Shown here in pieces: positions 27,691-35,725 of a stretch of DNA of 64,000 nt. How positions within the stretch are numbered: position 1 is the first letter of the stretch; each line of letters opens with the position of its first letter. The position numbers were made by a program, and so were the translations under genes. Origin of the DNA: Sandaracinus amylolyticus (lineage in GTDB: Bacteria > Myxococcota_A > Polyangia > Polyangiales > Sandaracinaceae); the NCBI RefSeq assembly GCF_021631985.1, contig NZ_CP070225.1, forward strand, positions 10,044,001-10,108,000, in the 5' to 3' direction. Below the pieces are notes generated by a model. The model was not told the DNA's origin. It was given only the letters and a program-made list of their open reading frames with translations, and did not search any database.

Positions 27691-28709
27691 CGGAAACGCA
27701 CTCCGGTCTGCTCCTCGAGCACGACGAGGAAGACCTGGAAATCCGTCAGCGCCGCGACCGGGAAGCGATAGACACCCTCGCTCTTGAAGAGGCCCTCTTT
27801 GGCGCCCTTCTTCTTGATCACGAGCATGCCCTGCTCGAAGTGGATGTCCTGCGTCTCGTCGATCCGGATCTGCTCCGAGCGCCCGCTCGCGCCGATCTCG
27901 AGGAACCCCTTTCCGACGCCGATCCAGTCGCGGCCACACGCGAAGCGCGCGATGCCCTGCTGCGCGATCATGCGGTCGAAGTGCTGGATGCGGTGCGCCG
28001 ACCACGCGCTCTCCGCCGCGAACGCGAAGTGCACGGGATCGGTCGACTCCAGCGCTCCGTCGTCGCGGAACTGACCGGTGATGCGGAACGCGATCTTCCC
28101 GTTCGCGTCGCGCCACGTGTAGTCGAAGTTCGTGCCGGTGTAGACGCCGTTCACGAAGTGACGGACGCGCTGCACCTTGAGCTCGTTCGCATCGTCGAAG
28201 CGGAAGACCTCGTGCTTCGGCCCGAGGAGCAGCCCGCGCGTGTAGCGCATCAGGCCCTGCTTGCCGACGAAGGTCGACTGCGGGCGCCGCACGAACCAGA
28301 CGAGCGCGACGAGCAGCGCCGTCCCGAAGACCGCGCCCGCGAGCCCGAAGAGCAGCGTGAGCGCCCCTTCGAATTGCATCACGACGAAGAACCCGAGCTG
28401 CAGCGCGAAGTCGCGCACCAGCTGCGCGAAGATCGCGCCGCCGATGCCGCCGAAGATGAAGCCGAGCACACCCGCGGCGATGCGCTGGTTGCGCTGGATC
28501 TTCGTCGCAGGATGCCATCCGCTCTTCGTGCGGTTGGTGCACGCCGAGAGCACCGGGCCGATCGCGGGCTCGACCGGCGCGAGGAAGTCGTCCTCGGGAT
28601 GTCCAGCCGTGCGGTCGTGCCGCATCCACGCGGGCTCGACCGGCTGGCGATACGGGCCCTGCGTGCCCTGCGGCCCGAACTGCTGCTCGAAGGACGGCGA
28701 CGGCTGCAT
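27687..28709 (-). CDS. Membrane protein of unknown function with Pro/Gln-rich N-terminus
   Basis: 340 residues. N-terminal 55 residues are Pro/Gln-rich and disordered. Two transmembrane helices follow (AAGVLGFIFGGIGGAIFAQLV and GALTLLFGLAGAVFGTALLVALVW), then a soluble C-terminal domain of about 200 residues with beta strands (FRFDDANELKVQRVRHF, QDIHFEQGMLVIKKKG), loosely like PH-domain membrane proteins. Translationally coupled to the small lipoprotein downstream. Function unknown. Confidence 0.65.
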   Translation of the reverse strand: MQPSPSFEQQFGPQGTQGPYRQPVEPAWMRHDRTAGHPEDDFLAPVEPAIGPVLSACTNRTKSGWHPATKIQRNQRIAAGVLGFIFGGIGGAIFAQLVRDFALQLGFFVVMQFEGALTLLFGLAGAVFGTALLVALVWFVRRPQSTFVGKQGLMRYTRGLLLGPKHEVFRFDDANELKVQRVRHFVNGVYTGTNFDYTWRDANGKIAFRITGQFRDDGALESTDPVHFAFAAESAWSAHRIQHFDRMIAQQGIARFACGRDWIGVGKGFLEIGASGRSEQIRIDETQDIHFEQGMLVIKKKGAKEGLFKSEGVYRFPVAALTDFQVFLVVLEEQTGVRFR

Positions 28710-28766
28710 GACGTCGAGTCTACGCGGGCTCGCCCGCGCTCGTCCCTCGTCACATCATGGCGACCA

Positions 28767-28933
28767 CCGGTCGGCCGGATCGGCCGACCGGCGGCACCAT
28801 GAGTGCCTCTCTCGCCGGAGGGTTCGTGCGGCGAACCCTCCCCCGCGCGAGTGAATCGCGCGGGTCCCCCTCCCGCCCGAGCGCGGTGAGAGCACGACGC
28901 TCGCGTCGCTCGCGTCGTGCTCTCACCGCGCTC
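28767..28933. terminator. Cluster of four perfect inverted repeats
   Basis: Four adjacent perfect hairpins. Stem 1: 28767-28777/28781-28791 (11 bp, 3-base loop). Stem 2: 28817-28826/28832-28841 (10 bp). Stem 3: 28842-28850/28856-28864 (9 bp). Stem 4: 28879-28900/28912-28933 (22 bp, 11-base loop), whose right arm overlaps the stop codon of the gene at 28932. Position downstream of that leftward gene suggests termination or mRNA 3'-end protection. No U-run follows, so it is not a classical intrinsic terminator. Confidence 0.75.
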
Positions 28934-29405
28934 ACGCGGACGGGCGCGCGCGGAAGAGGAACGCGTCGAGGCGACGTCGCTCCGAGGGCGTGAGCAGCTC
29001 GCCGAGGTACGCGCTCATCTCGCGCGGATCCTGGAACACGCGCCGGCTCGGGTGCTGGCTCTCGCGCACCAGGCGCATGAACTGGAGCATCTCGACGCTC
29101 GACGTCGTGCTGCCGAGGATCGCGCTGCGCTCGATGCGATCGTTGGTCGCGCGCAGCATCACGTGCGCGCGCTCCGCGGCCGGCGGAGGCATGAGGTGAC
29201 AGCCGCGCCAGTCCGCGGCGATCACCACGCGCGTCGTGGGTGGAAGGCGCGACATCGTCGCGCCGATCTTCGAGATCATGTCGTCGACGTCGGTCGCGCT
29301 GCCGTATCCGGCGTCGACTGCGATCTCCATCAGACGACCGCTGTGGACCGCGCACGTGTTGAGGGCTCGCATGCGGCGATCGTAGGCCGATCGCCGCCGC
29401 GCCAT
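28932..29405 (-). CDS. Small soluble protein, possibly STAS/SpoIIAA-like
   Basis: 157 residues, no signal or membrane helix. The pattern VVIAADWRGCHLMPP, followed by a helix LRATNDRIERSAILG and a C-terminal RRVFQDPREMSAYLGELLTP segment, resembles single-domain STAS/SEC14-like proteins seen in Myxococcota, but this is weak. An internal ATG (MRALNTC, at 29372) is an alternative start. It lies 6 bases downstream of the M15 peptidase gene and so may share its transcript. Confidence 0.55.
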   Translation of the reverse strand: MARRRSAYDRRMRALNTCAVHSGRLMEIAVDAGYGSATDVDDMISKIGATMSRLPPTTRVVIAADWRGCHLMPPPAAERAHVMLRATNDRIERSAILGSTTSSVEMLQFMRLVRESQHPSRRVFQDPREMSAYLGELLTPSERRRLDAFLFRARPSA

Positions 29406-29411
29406 CTGCCC

Positions 29412-30140
29412 TCAACGAGCGACGATTCGATCGGGGTCGCCCAGGAACTCGAAGTGCATCGTGTCGCGCAGCTCGTCGTCGCCGAGCCAGTAGAACCCGA
29501 AGCGCTGGAACTGCCGCACCCAGCACTCGGGCATCGCCATGCGCTGGAAGATGTCGTCGGTCTCGAGGCGACACAGCGGATGATCGGGCCACGGCGCGAC
29601 GCACCCGCAGCACGAGTTGCGCTGCGGATCGACGTCGAGCGCGATGCCGTAGACGTGATTGCTGACTTCGCCGTTGTGATAGGTGTTGCGATCGCGGATG
29701 CCGCTGAGGCGCACCGGCGTGTACGGAGTCGCCGTGCACGACTCGGCGATCGCCTGCTCGGCGCAGCGCACCGCGGGGACCACGCGCTCGTGCAGGCGCA
29801 CCGGCAGGCCGAACACGCGGATGCCGCGCGCGTAGTGGAGCGGCGGATGCGGGTTCCACTCGCTGCGCCCGAAGCCCTCGAAGAACCCGTAGCGCTGGGT
29901 GCGCACGCGGATCGCTTCCTGCGCGAGGCGACGCCGCTCGCGCTGCTCCTCGGGCGACATCCGCGCCTTCACGACCCAGTTGCCCCGGACCAGGCCGGTC
30001 TCCGGCTGCTGCTCGTTGCAGCGCAGCGGCGCCTCCTGCGCCGTCTCCTGCGCGCCACCGGTCGACGCGATCATCCATCCCGTGATCGACGCCGCGATGG
30101 CGGCCGCGATCACACCCCTCGTGCTCGTACGCATTCCCAT
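29412..30140 (-). CDS. Exported M15-type metallopeptidase (D-Ala-D-Ala carboxypeptidase/extensin-like)
   Basis: 242 residues. N-terminal export signal (GVIAAAIAASITGWMIA). Zinc site pattern of the M15 (VanY) fold: SNHVYGIALDVDP provides His and Asp, and DTMHFEFLG the second His with neighbouring Glu. Cysteines (NSCCGC, LCRLE) suggest disulphides. Expected to trim peptidoglycan stem peptides in the periplasm or attack prey walls. The ATG at 30140 (MGMRTS) or 30134 (MRTS) are both possible starts. Confidence 0.78.
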   Translation of the reverse strand: MGMRTSTRGVIAAAIAASITGWMIASTGGAQETAQEAPLRCNEQQPETGLVRGNWVVKARMSPEEQRERRRLAQEAIRVRTQRYGFFEGFGRSEWNPHPPLHYARGIRVFGLPVRLHERVVPAVRCAEQAIAESCTATPYTPVRLSGIRDRNTYHNGEVSNHVYGIALDVDPQRNSCCGCVAPWPDHPLCRLETDDIFQRMAMPECWVRQFQRFGFYWLGDDELRDTMHFEFLGDPDRIVAR

Positions 30141-30166
30141 CCTCGATCGAGCCAGACGTCGCGCGC

Positions 30167-31684
30167 TCAGCCGCGCTTCACGCCGTAGATCGCGCCCTGA
30201 CGTCCCCACAGGTACGCGAGCAGATCCTCGACGTGATCGCGATCGCCCACCGCGGCGCGCACGATCTCCGGCGCCTCCAGCACGTGCCCCTGCGTGTGCA
30301 CCTTCTCGCGTAGCCACGCGAGGATCGGCGCGAAGTCACCGCGCTCGACGCGCACCCAGAGATCGGGGATCGCCTGCTGCATCGCGGCACCGAAGCTCGC
30401 CGCGTAGAGGTTGCCCAGCGTGTAGCTCGGGAAGTAGCCGAACGCCGCGCCCGACCAGTGCACGTCCTGCAGCATGCCGCGCGCGTCGTCGGGCGGCGTG
30501 ATGCCGAGGTACTCGCGGTACTTCGTGTTCCACGCGCTCGGCAGGTCCTTCACCGCGAGCGTGCCCTCGAAGAGCGCGAGCTCGATCTCGAAGCGGATGA
30601 CGATGTGCAGGTTGTAGGTGACCTCGTCGGCCTGCACCCGGATGAGCCCGCGCTCCACGCGATTGCTCGCGCGATAGATCGCGTCGGCGTCGATCGCGCG
30701 CTCGGCGCTCTGTGCCTTTTCAGGAAAGTGCTTCTTCACCACGCCCGCGAGCCACGTCGCGAAGGGCTTGCTGCGCCCGACGTAGTTCTCCCAGAAGCGG
30801 CTCTGCGACTCGTGCAGGCCGTAGCTCGCGGCCTCGCGCACCGTCGTGCCGGTGTGCGCGACGGGAAGGCCCTGCTCGTAGAGCGCGTGACCGGTCTCGT
30901 GGATCGTGCCCCCGAGCCCGCTCAGCAGATCGTTCGCGTCGAGGTGCGCGGTGATGCGCACGTCGCCCGGGCCCTGGCCCGTCGAGAACGGATGCTCGCT
31001 CGGATCGAGACGACCTCCGTCGAAGTCGTAGCCCAGCGTCGCCGCGACCTCGCGCGAGAGCGCCCACTGCTTCGTCTCGTCCCAGCCGCCGCCGAGATCG
31101 GGCTGCTGCGGCTGCGCGCTGATCGCCTCGATCAGCGGCACGAGCCCTTCGCGCAATCGCGCGAACATCGAGCGCAGGCTCTCGACCGACGTGCCCGGGT
31201 CGTACTGCTCGAGCAGGACCTCGTAGGGATGACGCTTCTTGTCGATCGCCTCGGCGCGACGGCGCGAGAGATCGAGCAGCGTCTGCAGCACCGGTGCGAA
31301 GCGCGCGAAGTCCGCGCTCTTCTTCGCCTCGATCCACGCCTGGAAGCCCTCGCTGCGCGCACGCGCGAGCTTGTCGACGAGGTCCGCGGGGACGCGCTTC
31401 TCGCGGCGATAGGTGCGACCGAGGTTGCGCAGGCACGCGCTGCGGATCGGATCGCTCGTGGTCGCGCCGTCACCCTCGAGCTGCTCGACCCAGCGGCCGA
31501 TGCGCTCGTCGGTGGTGCGCTCGTGGTGCAGCCGGGAGAGCAGCGCGAGCTGCGCGCCGCGGAGCTCCGCGGCCTTCTTCGGCATGTACGTCTGCTCGTC
31601 CCAACCGAGCACGCCCATCACGCCGTCGAGCGTCTCGATCTCGGTGAGGTGCGCGACGAGCGCGCTCCACTCGCTGGCCTGCAA
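30167..31684 (-). CDS. M32 family metallocarboxypeptidase (thermostable carboxypeptidase-like)
   Basis: 505 residues, normal M32 length. The zinc motif HExxH is present as HETGHALYEQGLP, preceded by the typical DVRITAHLDANDLLSGLGGT and followed by HESQSRFWENYVGRSKPF, both hallmarks of M32 enzymes. C-terminal GNLYAASFGAAMQ is also characteristic. Start is a TTG at 31684 with GGAGG ten bases upstream. Cytoplasmic enzyme that removes C-terminal residues from peptides. Confidence 0.92.
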   Translation of the reverse strand: MQASEWSALVAHLTEIETLDGVMGVLGWDEQTYMPKKAAELRGAQLALLSRLHHERTTDERIGRWVEQLEGDGATTSDPIRSACLRNLGRTYRREKRVPADLVDKLARARSEGFQAWIEAKKSADFARFAPVLQTLLDLSRRRAEAIDKKRHPYEVLLEQYDPGTSVESLRSMFARLREGLVPLIEAISAQPQQPDLGGGWDETKQWALSREVAATLGYDFDGGRLDPSEHPFSTGQGPGDVRITAHLDANDLLSGLGGTIHETGHALYEQGLPVAHTGTTVREAASYGLHESQSRFWENYVGRSKPFATWLAGVVKKHFPEKAQSAERAIDADAIYRASNRVERGLIRVQADEVTYNLHIVIRFEIELALFEGTLAVKDLPSAWNTKYREYLGITPPDDARGMLQDVHWSGAAFGYFPSYTLGNLYAASFGAAMQQAIPDLWVRVERGDFAPILAWLREKVHTQGHVLEAPEIVRAAVGDRDHVEDLLAYLWGRQGAIYGVKRG

Positions 31685-31792
31685 AGGTCGACCTCCGGGA
31701 GGAACAATCCTTTAGCGCCCGCGCGCACGAGAGAGAAGCGCGAAATCGGCGACGCCGAGAGAGAACGCCCATCGCGTCGGGGGCAGAAAAAA

Positions 31793-31830
31793 GAACCGCC
31801 CCGTCTCGGTGGAGAGCGGGGCGGTCCGGA
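31793..31830 (-). terminator. Intrinsic terminator for the leftward lipoprotein gene
   Basis: 9-bp perfect stem ACCGCCCCG (31795-31803) / CGGGGCGGT (31817-31825). Read leftwards, the stem is followed by a T-rich run (TTCTTTTTT, 31786-31794), a classical rho-independent terminator for the gene ending at 32048. Confidence 0.75.
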
Positions 31831-31837
31831 AAAAGTG

Positions 31838-31878
31838 GGCGGCTCGTGGGCTGGGGGGGGACGCCTTCACGAGCCGCC
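31838..31878. repeat. 11-bp perfect inverted repeat
   Basis: GGCGGCTCGTG (31838-31848) pairs perfectly with CACGAGCCGCC (31868-31878) around a 19-base G-rich loop. It sits immediately beside the U-tailed terminator, making a double hairpin in the 363-base gap between the M32 and lipoprotein genes. Confidence 0.7.
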
Positions 31879-31960
31879 GCACCTGTACGCTAGAGCCAGG
31901 TTCGTGCCAGGGATCGCTGCCGCGAAATCACGAGGTTTTCGTCCGCTCGATGTCGCGCAG

Positions 31961-31999
31961 ATTTCAGATCTGCAATTTCAGATCTGCAATGCGCATTGC
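31961..31999. repeat. AT-rich tandem repeat followed by a perfect palindrome
   Basis: Two exact tandem copies of ATTTCAGATCTGCA (31961-31974, 31975-31988), each with the palindrome CAGATCTG, then the perfect 14-bp palindrome GCAATGCGCATTGC (31986-31999). This patch is unusually AT-rich for the region. It lies about 50 bases past the stop of the leftward lipoprotein gene; function unknown. Confidence 0.7.
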
Positions 32000-32047
32000 G
32001 AGCGTCCGCAGCGAGAGGACCGTGATGCGCGTCCCCTGCGCACGGGC

Positions 32048-32548
32048 TCAGTCTCCGCTTCCGGGCGGCCGCGTGCCGTTGAACGCCTGCGTGTTCTGGC
32101 AGGAGTTGCGGATGCCGCACTCGGTGATGCCGTTGGTCTGCTGGAACCAGGTGAGCGTCCCCTCCATCACGTCGCCGTCGAGATCGCCCTCGAGGTCGAC
32201 GATGAACGTGTATGCGCAGGAGCCCTCGGTACCAGCCCTGCCCGTGAGGCGTGCATCGATGTGGCTGCCGTCGACGGTGCCGACGAACTGATTGCCGCCG
32301 ACCACGACGTCGAGGTACGCGCCGGCGAGCCCTTCGACGTTCACGGTGACCGACTCGCCGTCCTGCGTGACCGCGATGGTGGTGCCGGTGACGGTGCTGC
32401 CCTCTTCCCAGTTCGCGAACATGCAGGCGTTCGGGCCGTTCGTGAGGTTGATGGTGTACGTGCCCGCGACGTTCTCGGGATCGTTGCCGCAGCTCGCGAT
32501 CATCAGGCCCAGGAGCGTCGAGAGAAGCACAAGACGGTGCGGTTTCAT
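32048..32548 (-). CDS. Lipoprotein of unknown function
   Basis: 166 residues. ATG at 32548 with GGAGGTAGCG directly upstream. Lipobox LMIASC. The mature domain is beta-rich with an opening AGTYTINLTNGPNAC and repeated short strands (ESVTVNVEGLAGAYLDVVVGG), like small secreted beta-sandwich proteins, and ends GTRPPGSGD. Monocistronic, with its own terminator downstream. Confidence 0.65.
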   Translation of the reverse strand: MKPHRLVLLSTLLGLMIASCGNDPENVAGTYTINLTNGPNACMFANWEEGSTVTGTTIAVTQDGESVTVNVEGLAGAYLDVVVGGNQFVGTVDGSHIDARLTGRAGTEGSCAYTFIVDLEGDLDGDVMEGTLTWFQQTNGITECGIRNSCQNTQAFNGTRPPGSGD

Positions 32549-32645
32549 CGCTACCTCCGGGGCGCGAGGGTAGCTCGCCTGACGCGGTGCGTCGCGCCAC
32601 GAGCCCATCTCGACGTGCTCTGCGCGTCGTGTCAGTCTCTGCACC

Positions 32646-33101
32646 GTGAGCCCAGGGCCCTCGGCGGGGCGGCGCAGTCCCGCGATCTGGATCGGTGTCG
32701 CGCTCGTCGCGATCGGCGGTGTGATCGTCAGCGCGGCAGCCGCGACCCGAGGTCGTGGGCACGCCGAGCAGGCGGCGATCGTGCCGGAAGTGATCGCGCC
32801 CGCGGTGCACGAGGGACACGCGCCTCCGGAGACGCTCGCCGATGCGAGCCGCATCGTGTCGATCGAGATGTACAGCGCGGCGTGGTGCCAGGCGTGCAGC
32901 CGCGCGAAGGCGTGGATGCGCGACCAGGGCATCACGTACCACGAGGTCGACGTCGATCGGCGGGCCGGCGCGCTCGCGCAGCTGCAGATGCTGAACCCGC
33001 GCCGTAGCCTGCCGACGTTCGACGTCGACGGTCAGGTGCTCGTGGGCTTCGAAGAGGCGCGCCTGCGCGCCGCGATCGACGACGCCGCGCGGCGTCGCTG
33101 A
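32646..33101 (+). CDS. Membrane-anchored glutaredoxin/thioredoxin-fold protein
   Basis: 151 residues from a GTG. One N-terminal membrane helix (IWIGVALVAIGGVIVSAAAA), a short linker, then a glutaredoxin domain: EMYSAAWCQACSRAKAWM with the redox pair Cys81-x-x-Cys84, ITYHEVDVDRR, and RRSLPTFDVDGQVLVGF with the cis-Pro. The active site therefore lies probably on the periplasmic side. Likely a thiol-disulphide reductase; partners unknown. Confidence 0.82.
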   Translation: MSPGPSAGRRSPAIWIGVALVAIGGVIVSAAAATRGRGHAEQAAIVPEVIAPAVHEGHAPPETLADASRIVSIEMYSAAWCQACSRAKAWMRDQGITYHEVDVDRRAGALAQLQMLNPRRSLPTFDVDGQVLVGFEEARLRAAIDDAARRR

Positions 33102-33117
33102 CGCGCCTCCCGATCGA

Positions 33118-34308
33118 TCACCGCACGCGCGCGGCGGCGTGCAGGAAGCCGGGCGCCGTGAGCGCGCGGCGCGGGCCGCCCTCGGCGGTGAGCTCGATGA
33201 GCGTCGTCGTCGCGTAGTCCGGCGTGGTCTCGGTGCCGAACACGCGCCCGTCGATCTCGAGCCACACGACGTCGGCGGTCGAGGGCTCGAGCGCGTCGAT
33301 CGGCGTGAAGGAGTCGTCCTCCACGTTCCAGCGCGCCCAGCGCCACGCGGCTTGTCCGGTCACGTCCCAGCTCGCGCCGGTGGGATCGATCGTCACCAGC
33401 GACTCGTCGAGCACGCGCAGGAAGATGCTCGAGCCTCCGCCGGGCACCGGCTCGCCCGCGATCGCGCCCTCGGAGAGCGTGTCGAGCGAGCGCAGGTAGG
33501 TCGGGTCGAACGCGTCCGCGCTCGCGCGCACGCGCAGCGCGCACGGTGCGGTGGTGAGGCGCTCGATGCGATGCGCCGCGCCCGCGAGCGCCGAGCTCAC
33601 GAAGTACACGTCGCCCGACGCGACCGGGATCGCCTGCGTGATGCCGGCGCAGCGCGTGTCCACGTCGACGCGCGATGCGCTGTGGGTCGTGGTGTCGATC
33701 ACCACGAGACCAGTCTCCGGGAGCACGCGATCGTTCTCCCAGTCGAACCAGCCGACCGAGAAGAGCAGCGCATCGCCGCGCGCGACCGCGGCGTAGGAGT
33801 AGAGCGAGAGATAGCCCTCGCGCACGGTCTCGGGGAGCGCGATGGTGCCGGTGACCTCCATCGTGCTCGGGCTCCACACGATCAGCTGCGAGCCCGCGCG
33901 ATCCGGGTAGTACGCGACGTCGTCGGACACGAAGTAGATGGTGTCCCAGAGGTCGATCACGCCGTAGGGCTGGAGGCTGAGCGCGGCCTCTTCGACGAAG
34001 CGGCCTTCGTCGTCGAGCGAGTAGCGCGTGATCGTCGGCGACTCGCCGCTGCCCACCGCGAACCATCCGCCCGCGTGCGCGTAGAGCCGCGCCGAGCCGG
34101 GCACTTCGAGCGCGCGGCTCGTGTCGATCTGCGTGCCTTCCTCGAGCGAGGGCACGACGTGGAAGTACGAGGTCGTCGCGCTGTCGTCCCAGACGCGCGT
34201 CGCGATCACGTAGGGCCCGGCATTGCCGGGCCCGTCGTCGCCGGGGGATCCATCGCAGCTCGAGAGGATCATCACGAGCGCGAGCACGAGCGGTCTACGG
34301 TTCATCAT
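33118..34308 (-). CDS. DUF4374/MxcI-like lipoprotein, copy A
   Basis: 396 residues. Lipobox ILSSC at Cys18; the first ATG (34308) overlaps the stop of copy B by 4 bases (ATGA). The mature part reads as a beta-propeller-like repeat: SYFHVVPSLEEGTQIDTSRA, then SQLIVWSPSTMEVTGTI, ETGLVVIDTTTHSASRV and a late ATTTLIELTAEG. This matches DUF4374-type lipoproteins (MxcI in myxochelin loci, from memory) linked to siderophore uptake. Part of the iron locus. Confidence 0.65.
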   Translation of the reverse strand: MMNRRPLVLALVMILSSCDGSPGDDGPGNAGPYVIATRVWDDSATTSYFHVVPSLEEGTQIDTSRALEVPGSARLYAHAGGWFAVGSGESPTITRYSLDDEGRFVEEAALSLQPYGVIDLWDTIYFVSDDVAYYPDRAGSQLIVWSPSTMEVTGTIALPETVREGYLSLYSYAAVARGDALLFSVGWFDWENDRVLPETGLVVIDTTTHSASRVDVDTRCAGITQAIPVASGDVYFVSSALAGAAHRIERLTTAPCALRVRASADAFDPTYLRSLDTLSEGAIAGEPVPGGGSSIFLRVLDESLVTIDPTGASWDVTGQAAWRWARWNVEDDSFTPIDALEPSTADVVWLEIDGRVFGTETTPDYATTTLIELTAEGGPRRALTAPGFLHAAARVR

Positions 34309-35495
34309 TCTCCGAGCTCCACGAGCTGATAGGCCCATCCGGGGATCGTGAAGCGCAGCGTCGGCGCGCCCTCGGCGCCGATCTCGTACGCCGACGTCGA
34401 TCCGTAGTCGTTCGTGGGCAGGAGCACGATGGTGCGATCGCCGCCCACGCGGAACGCGTAGTAGCCGCCCGAGAAGAGACCGAGCTCGTCGATCGGCGCG
34501 GCGGTCCACGACGTCGTGTCGACGCGCCAGAGCCGCCACGCGGTCGCGAGCGCGGCCTGGCCGGGCACGACGTCGGCGGGGAGCTCCTCGGTGTGCAGCA
34601 CCGCGACCAGCGCGACGCCGTCGGCGAGATAGCGGAACGCGGCAGTCGGACGATCGCCGACGAGCGTCGAGAGATCGCGCGTCCACGTCGTGTCGACGGC
34701 ATCGCGATCGGCGGGCACGCGCACGACGCAGGGACGCGGCGCGCTCTCGTCGAAGTGCGGCGCCGGAGCGCTGAACACCCAGTTGCTGAAGTACGCGTTG
34801 CCCGCTTCGTCGACGCTCGCGACGTCGAGGCCGGGGCAGGGCGCCTCGAGGACCTCGCGCGCCTCGCCGGTCGCGGTGTCGATCACCGCGATCTGCGAAG
34901 CGGGCGCGAAGCGATAGTAGTCGTCATCTGCGAAGTAGTGCGGGTGCAGCACGCGGCCCTCGCGCGCGACCGCGCCGCGATCGAAGCTCGCGCGCACCGC
35001 GAGCCCGTCGCGCGCGGTGTCGACGCCCTCGAGCTCCACGACGCCGATCGCCTCGAGCGTCGTCGGATCCCATGCGACGCGCTGCACGTCGTCGACCGCC
35101 ATGAACGCGCGCGACGAGTCGCCGAACACGTTGCGGTAGAGCGCGCCGGCCGCGCCGAAGTCGAGGAAGCTGAGGCGACCGCTCTCCGCGAACGTGCCCT
35201 GCTCGTCCGCCGAATAGCGCGTGAGCGTGGGTGCCTCTCCGTCGCCGACGAAGAGCATGCGCTCGACGCCGCCGATGGTCGCCCATCCCGCGAACTCGCG
35301 CGCGCTCGAGAGATCGACGTCGCCTGCGTCGAGCGCGTCGAGGAACACGACGTACGTCGTCGTGCCCTCGTCGCCGAACACCGTGCTCGCGACCGCGTAC
35401 TGCGCAGCGACCGCGCCTGGGCCGCCGCCGTCGTCACCGCTGCACGCCGCGAGCGCGAGCGCGCCGACCACCACCACCGCTCCCCGTTTCTGCAT
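34305..35495 (-). CDS. DUF4374/MxcI-like lipoprotein, copy B
   Basis: 396 residues. Lipobox ALAAC at Cys18, then SGDDGGGPG linker. Same layout as copy A: TTTYVVFLDALDAGDVDLSS, QRVAWDPTTLEAIGVVEL, SQIAVIDTATGEAREV, SAYEIGAEGAPTL. Copies A and B are adjacent on one transcript, and the promoter region carries a 13-bp inverted repeat 71 bases upstream of this start. Probably an iron-regulated surface protein; direct function is unknown. Confidence 0.65.
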   Translation of the reverse strand: MQKRGAVVVVGALALAACSGDDGGGPGAVAAQYAVASTVFGDEGTTTYVVFLDALDAGDVDLSSAREFAGWATIGGVERMLFVGDGEAPTLTRYSADEQGTFAESGRLSFLDFGAAGALYRNVFGDSSRAFMAVDDVQRVAWDPTTLEAIGVVELEGVDTARDGLAVRASFDRGAVAREGRVLHPHYFADDDYYRFAPASQIAVIDTATGEAREVLEAPCPGLDVASVDEAGNAYFSNWVFSAPAPHFDESAPRPCVVRVPADRDAVDTTWTRDLSTLVGDRPTAAFRYLADGVALVAVLHTEELPADVVPGQAALATAWRLWRVDTTSWTAAPIDELGLFSGGYYAFRVGGDRTIVLLPTNDYGSTSAYEIGAEGAPTLRFTIPGWAYQLVELGE

Positions 35496-35565
35496 CCGCC
35501 GAGCTCCTCGAGCGCGCGCGCCTCGTTCGCCCGCGCTCCTGCTGGAAGACCGCGAAGATGGTCGT

Positions 35566-35596
35566 CATGAGAACGACTGTCAAAGTCGTTCTCATG
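35566..35596. promoter_or_regulatory. Operator-like perfect inverted repeat upstream of copies B and A
   Basis: CATGAGAACGACT (35566-35578) and AGTCGTTCTCATG (35584-35596) are perfect arms around a 5-base centre (35579-35583). The sequence partly matches the Fur-box-like site at 35691-35709 (12 of 19 positions) and lies between the two divergent lipoprotein promoters. Confidence 0.6.
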
Positions 35597-35690
35597 GAGT
35601 GTCGGGAAATCTCGAATGATTTCACGACACGAACCGACCGTGGTTGAGCTCCGGCGCACCATCGCCGTCCTCGTCCTTGAACATTTCCAC

Positions 35691-35709
35691 GAGAATGATA
35701 GTGACTTTC
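35691..35709 (+). promoter_or_regulatory. Fur-box-like site upstream of copy C
   Basis: GAGAATGATAGTGACTTTC matches 14 of 19 positions of the classical Fur consensus GATAATGATAATCATTATC and sits 16 bases before the ATG at 35726, in an AT-rich patch. Position fits a repressor operator. Identification as Fur rather than another metalloregulator is inference. Confidence 0.55.
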
Positions 35710-35725
35710 AAATCCGAGAGGTCCC

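Noticed and set aside
27457-28629. 390-codon frame containing the small lipoprotein as its end
   Set aside because: Most is a shadow of the overlapping membrane-protein gene; the lipobox start at 27690 is the real one.
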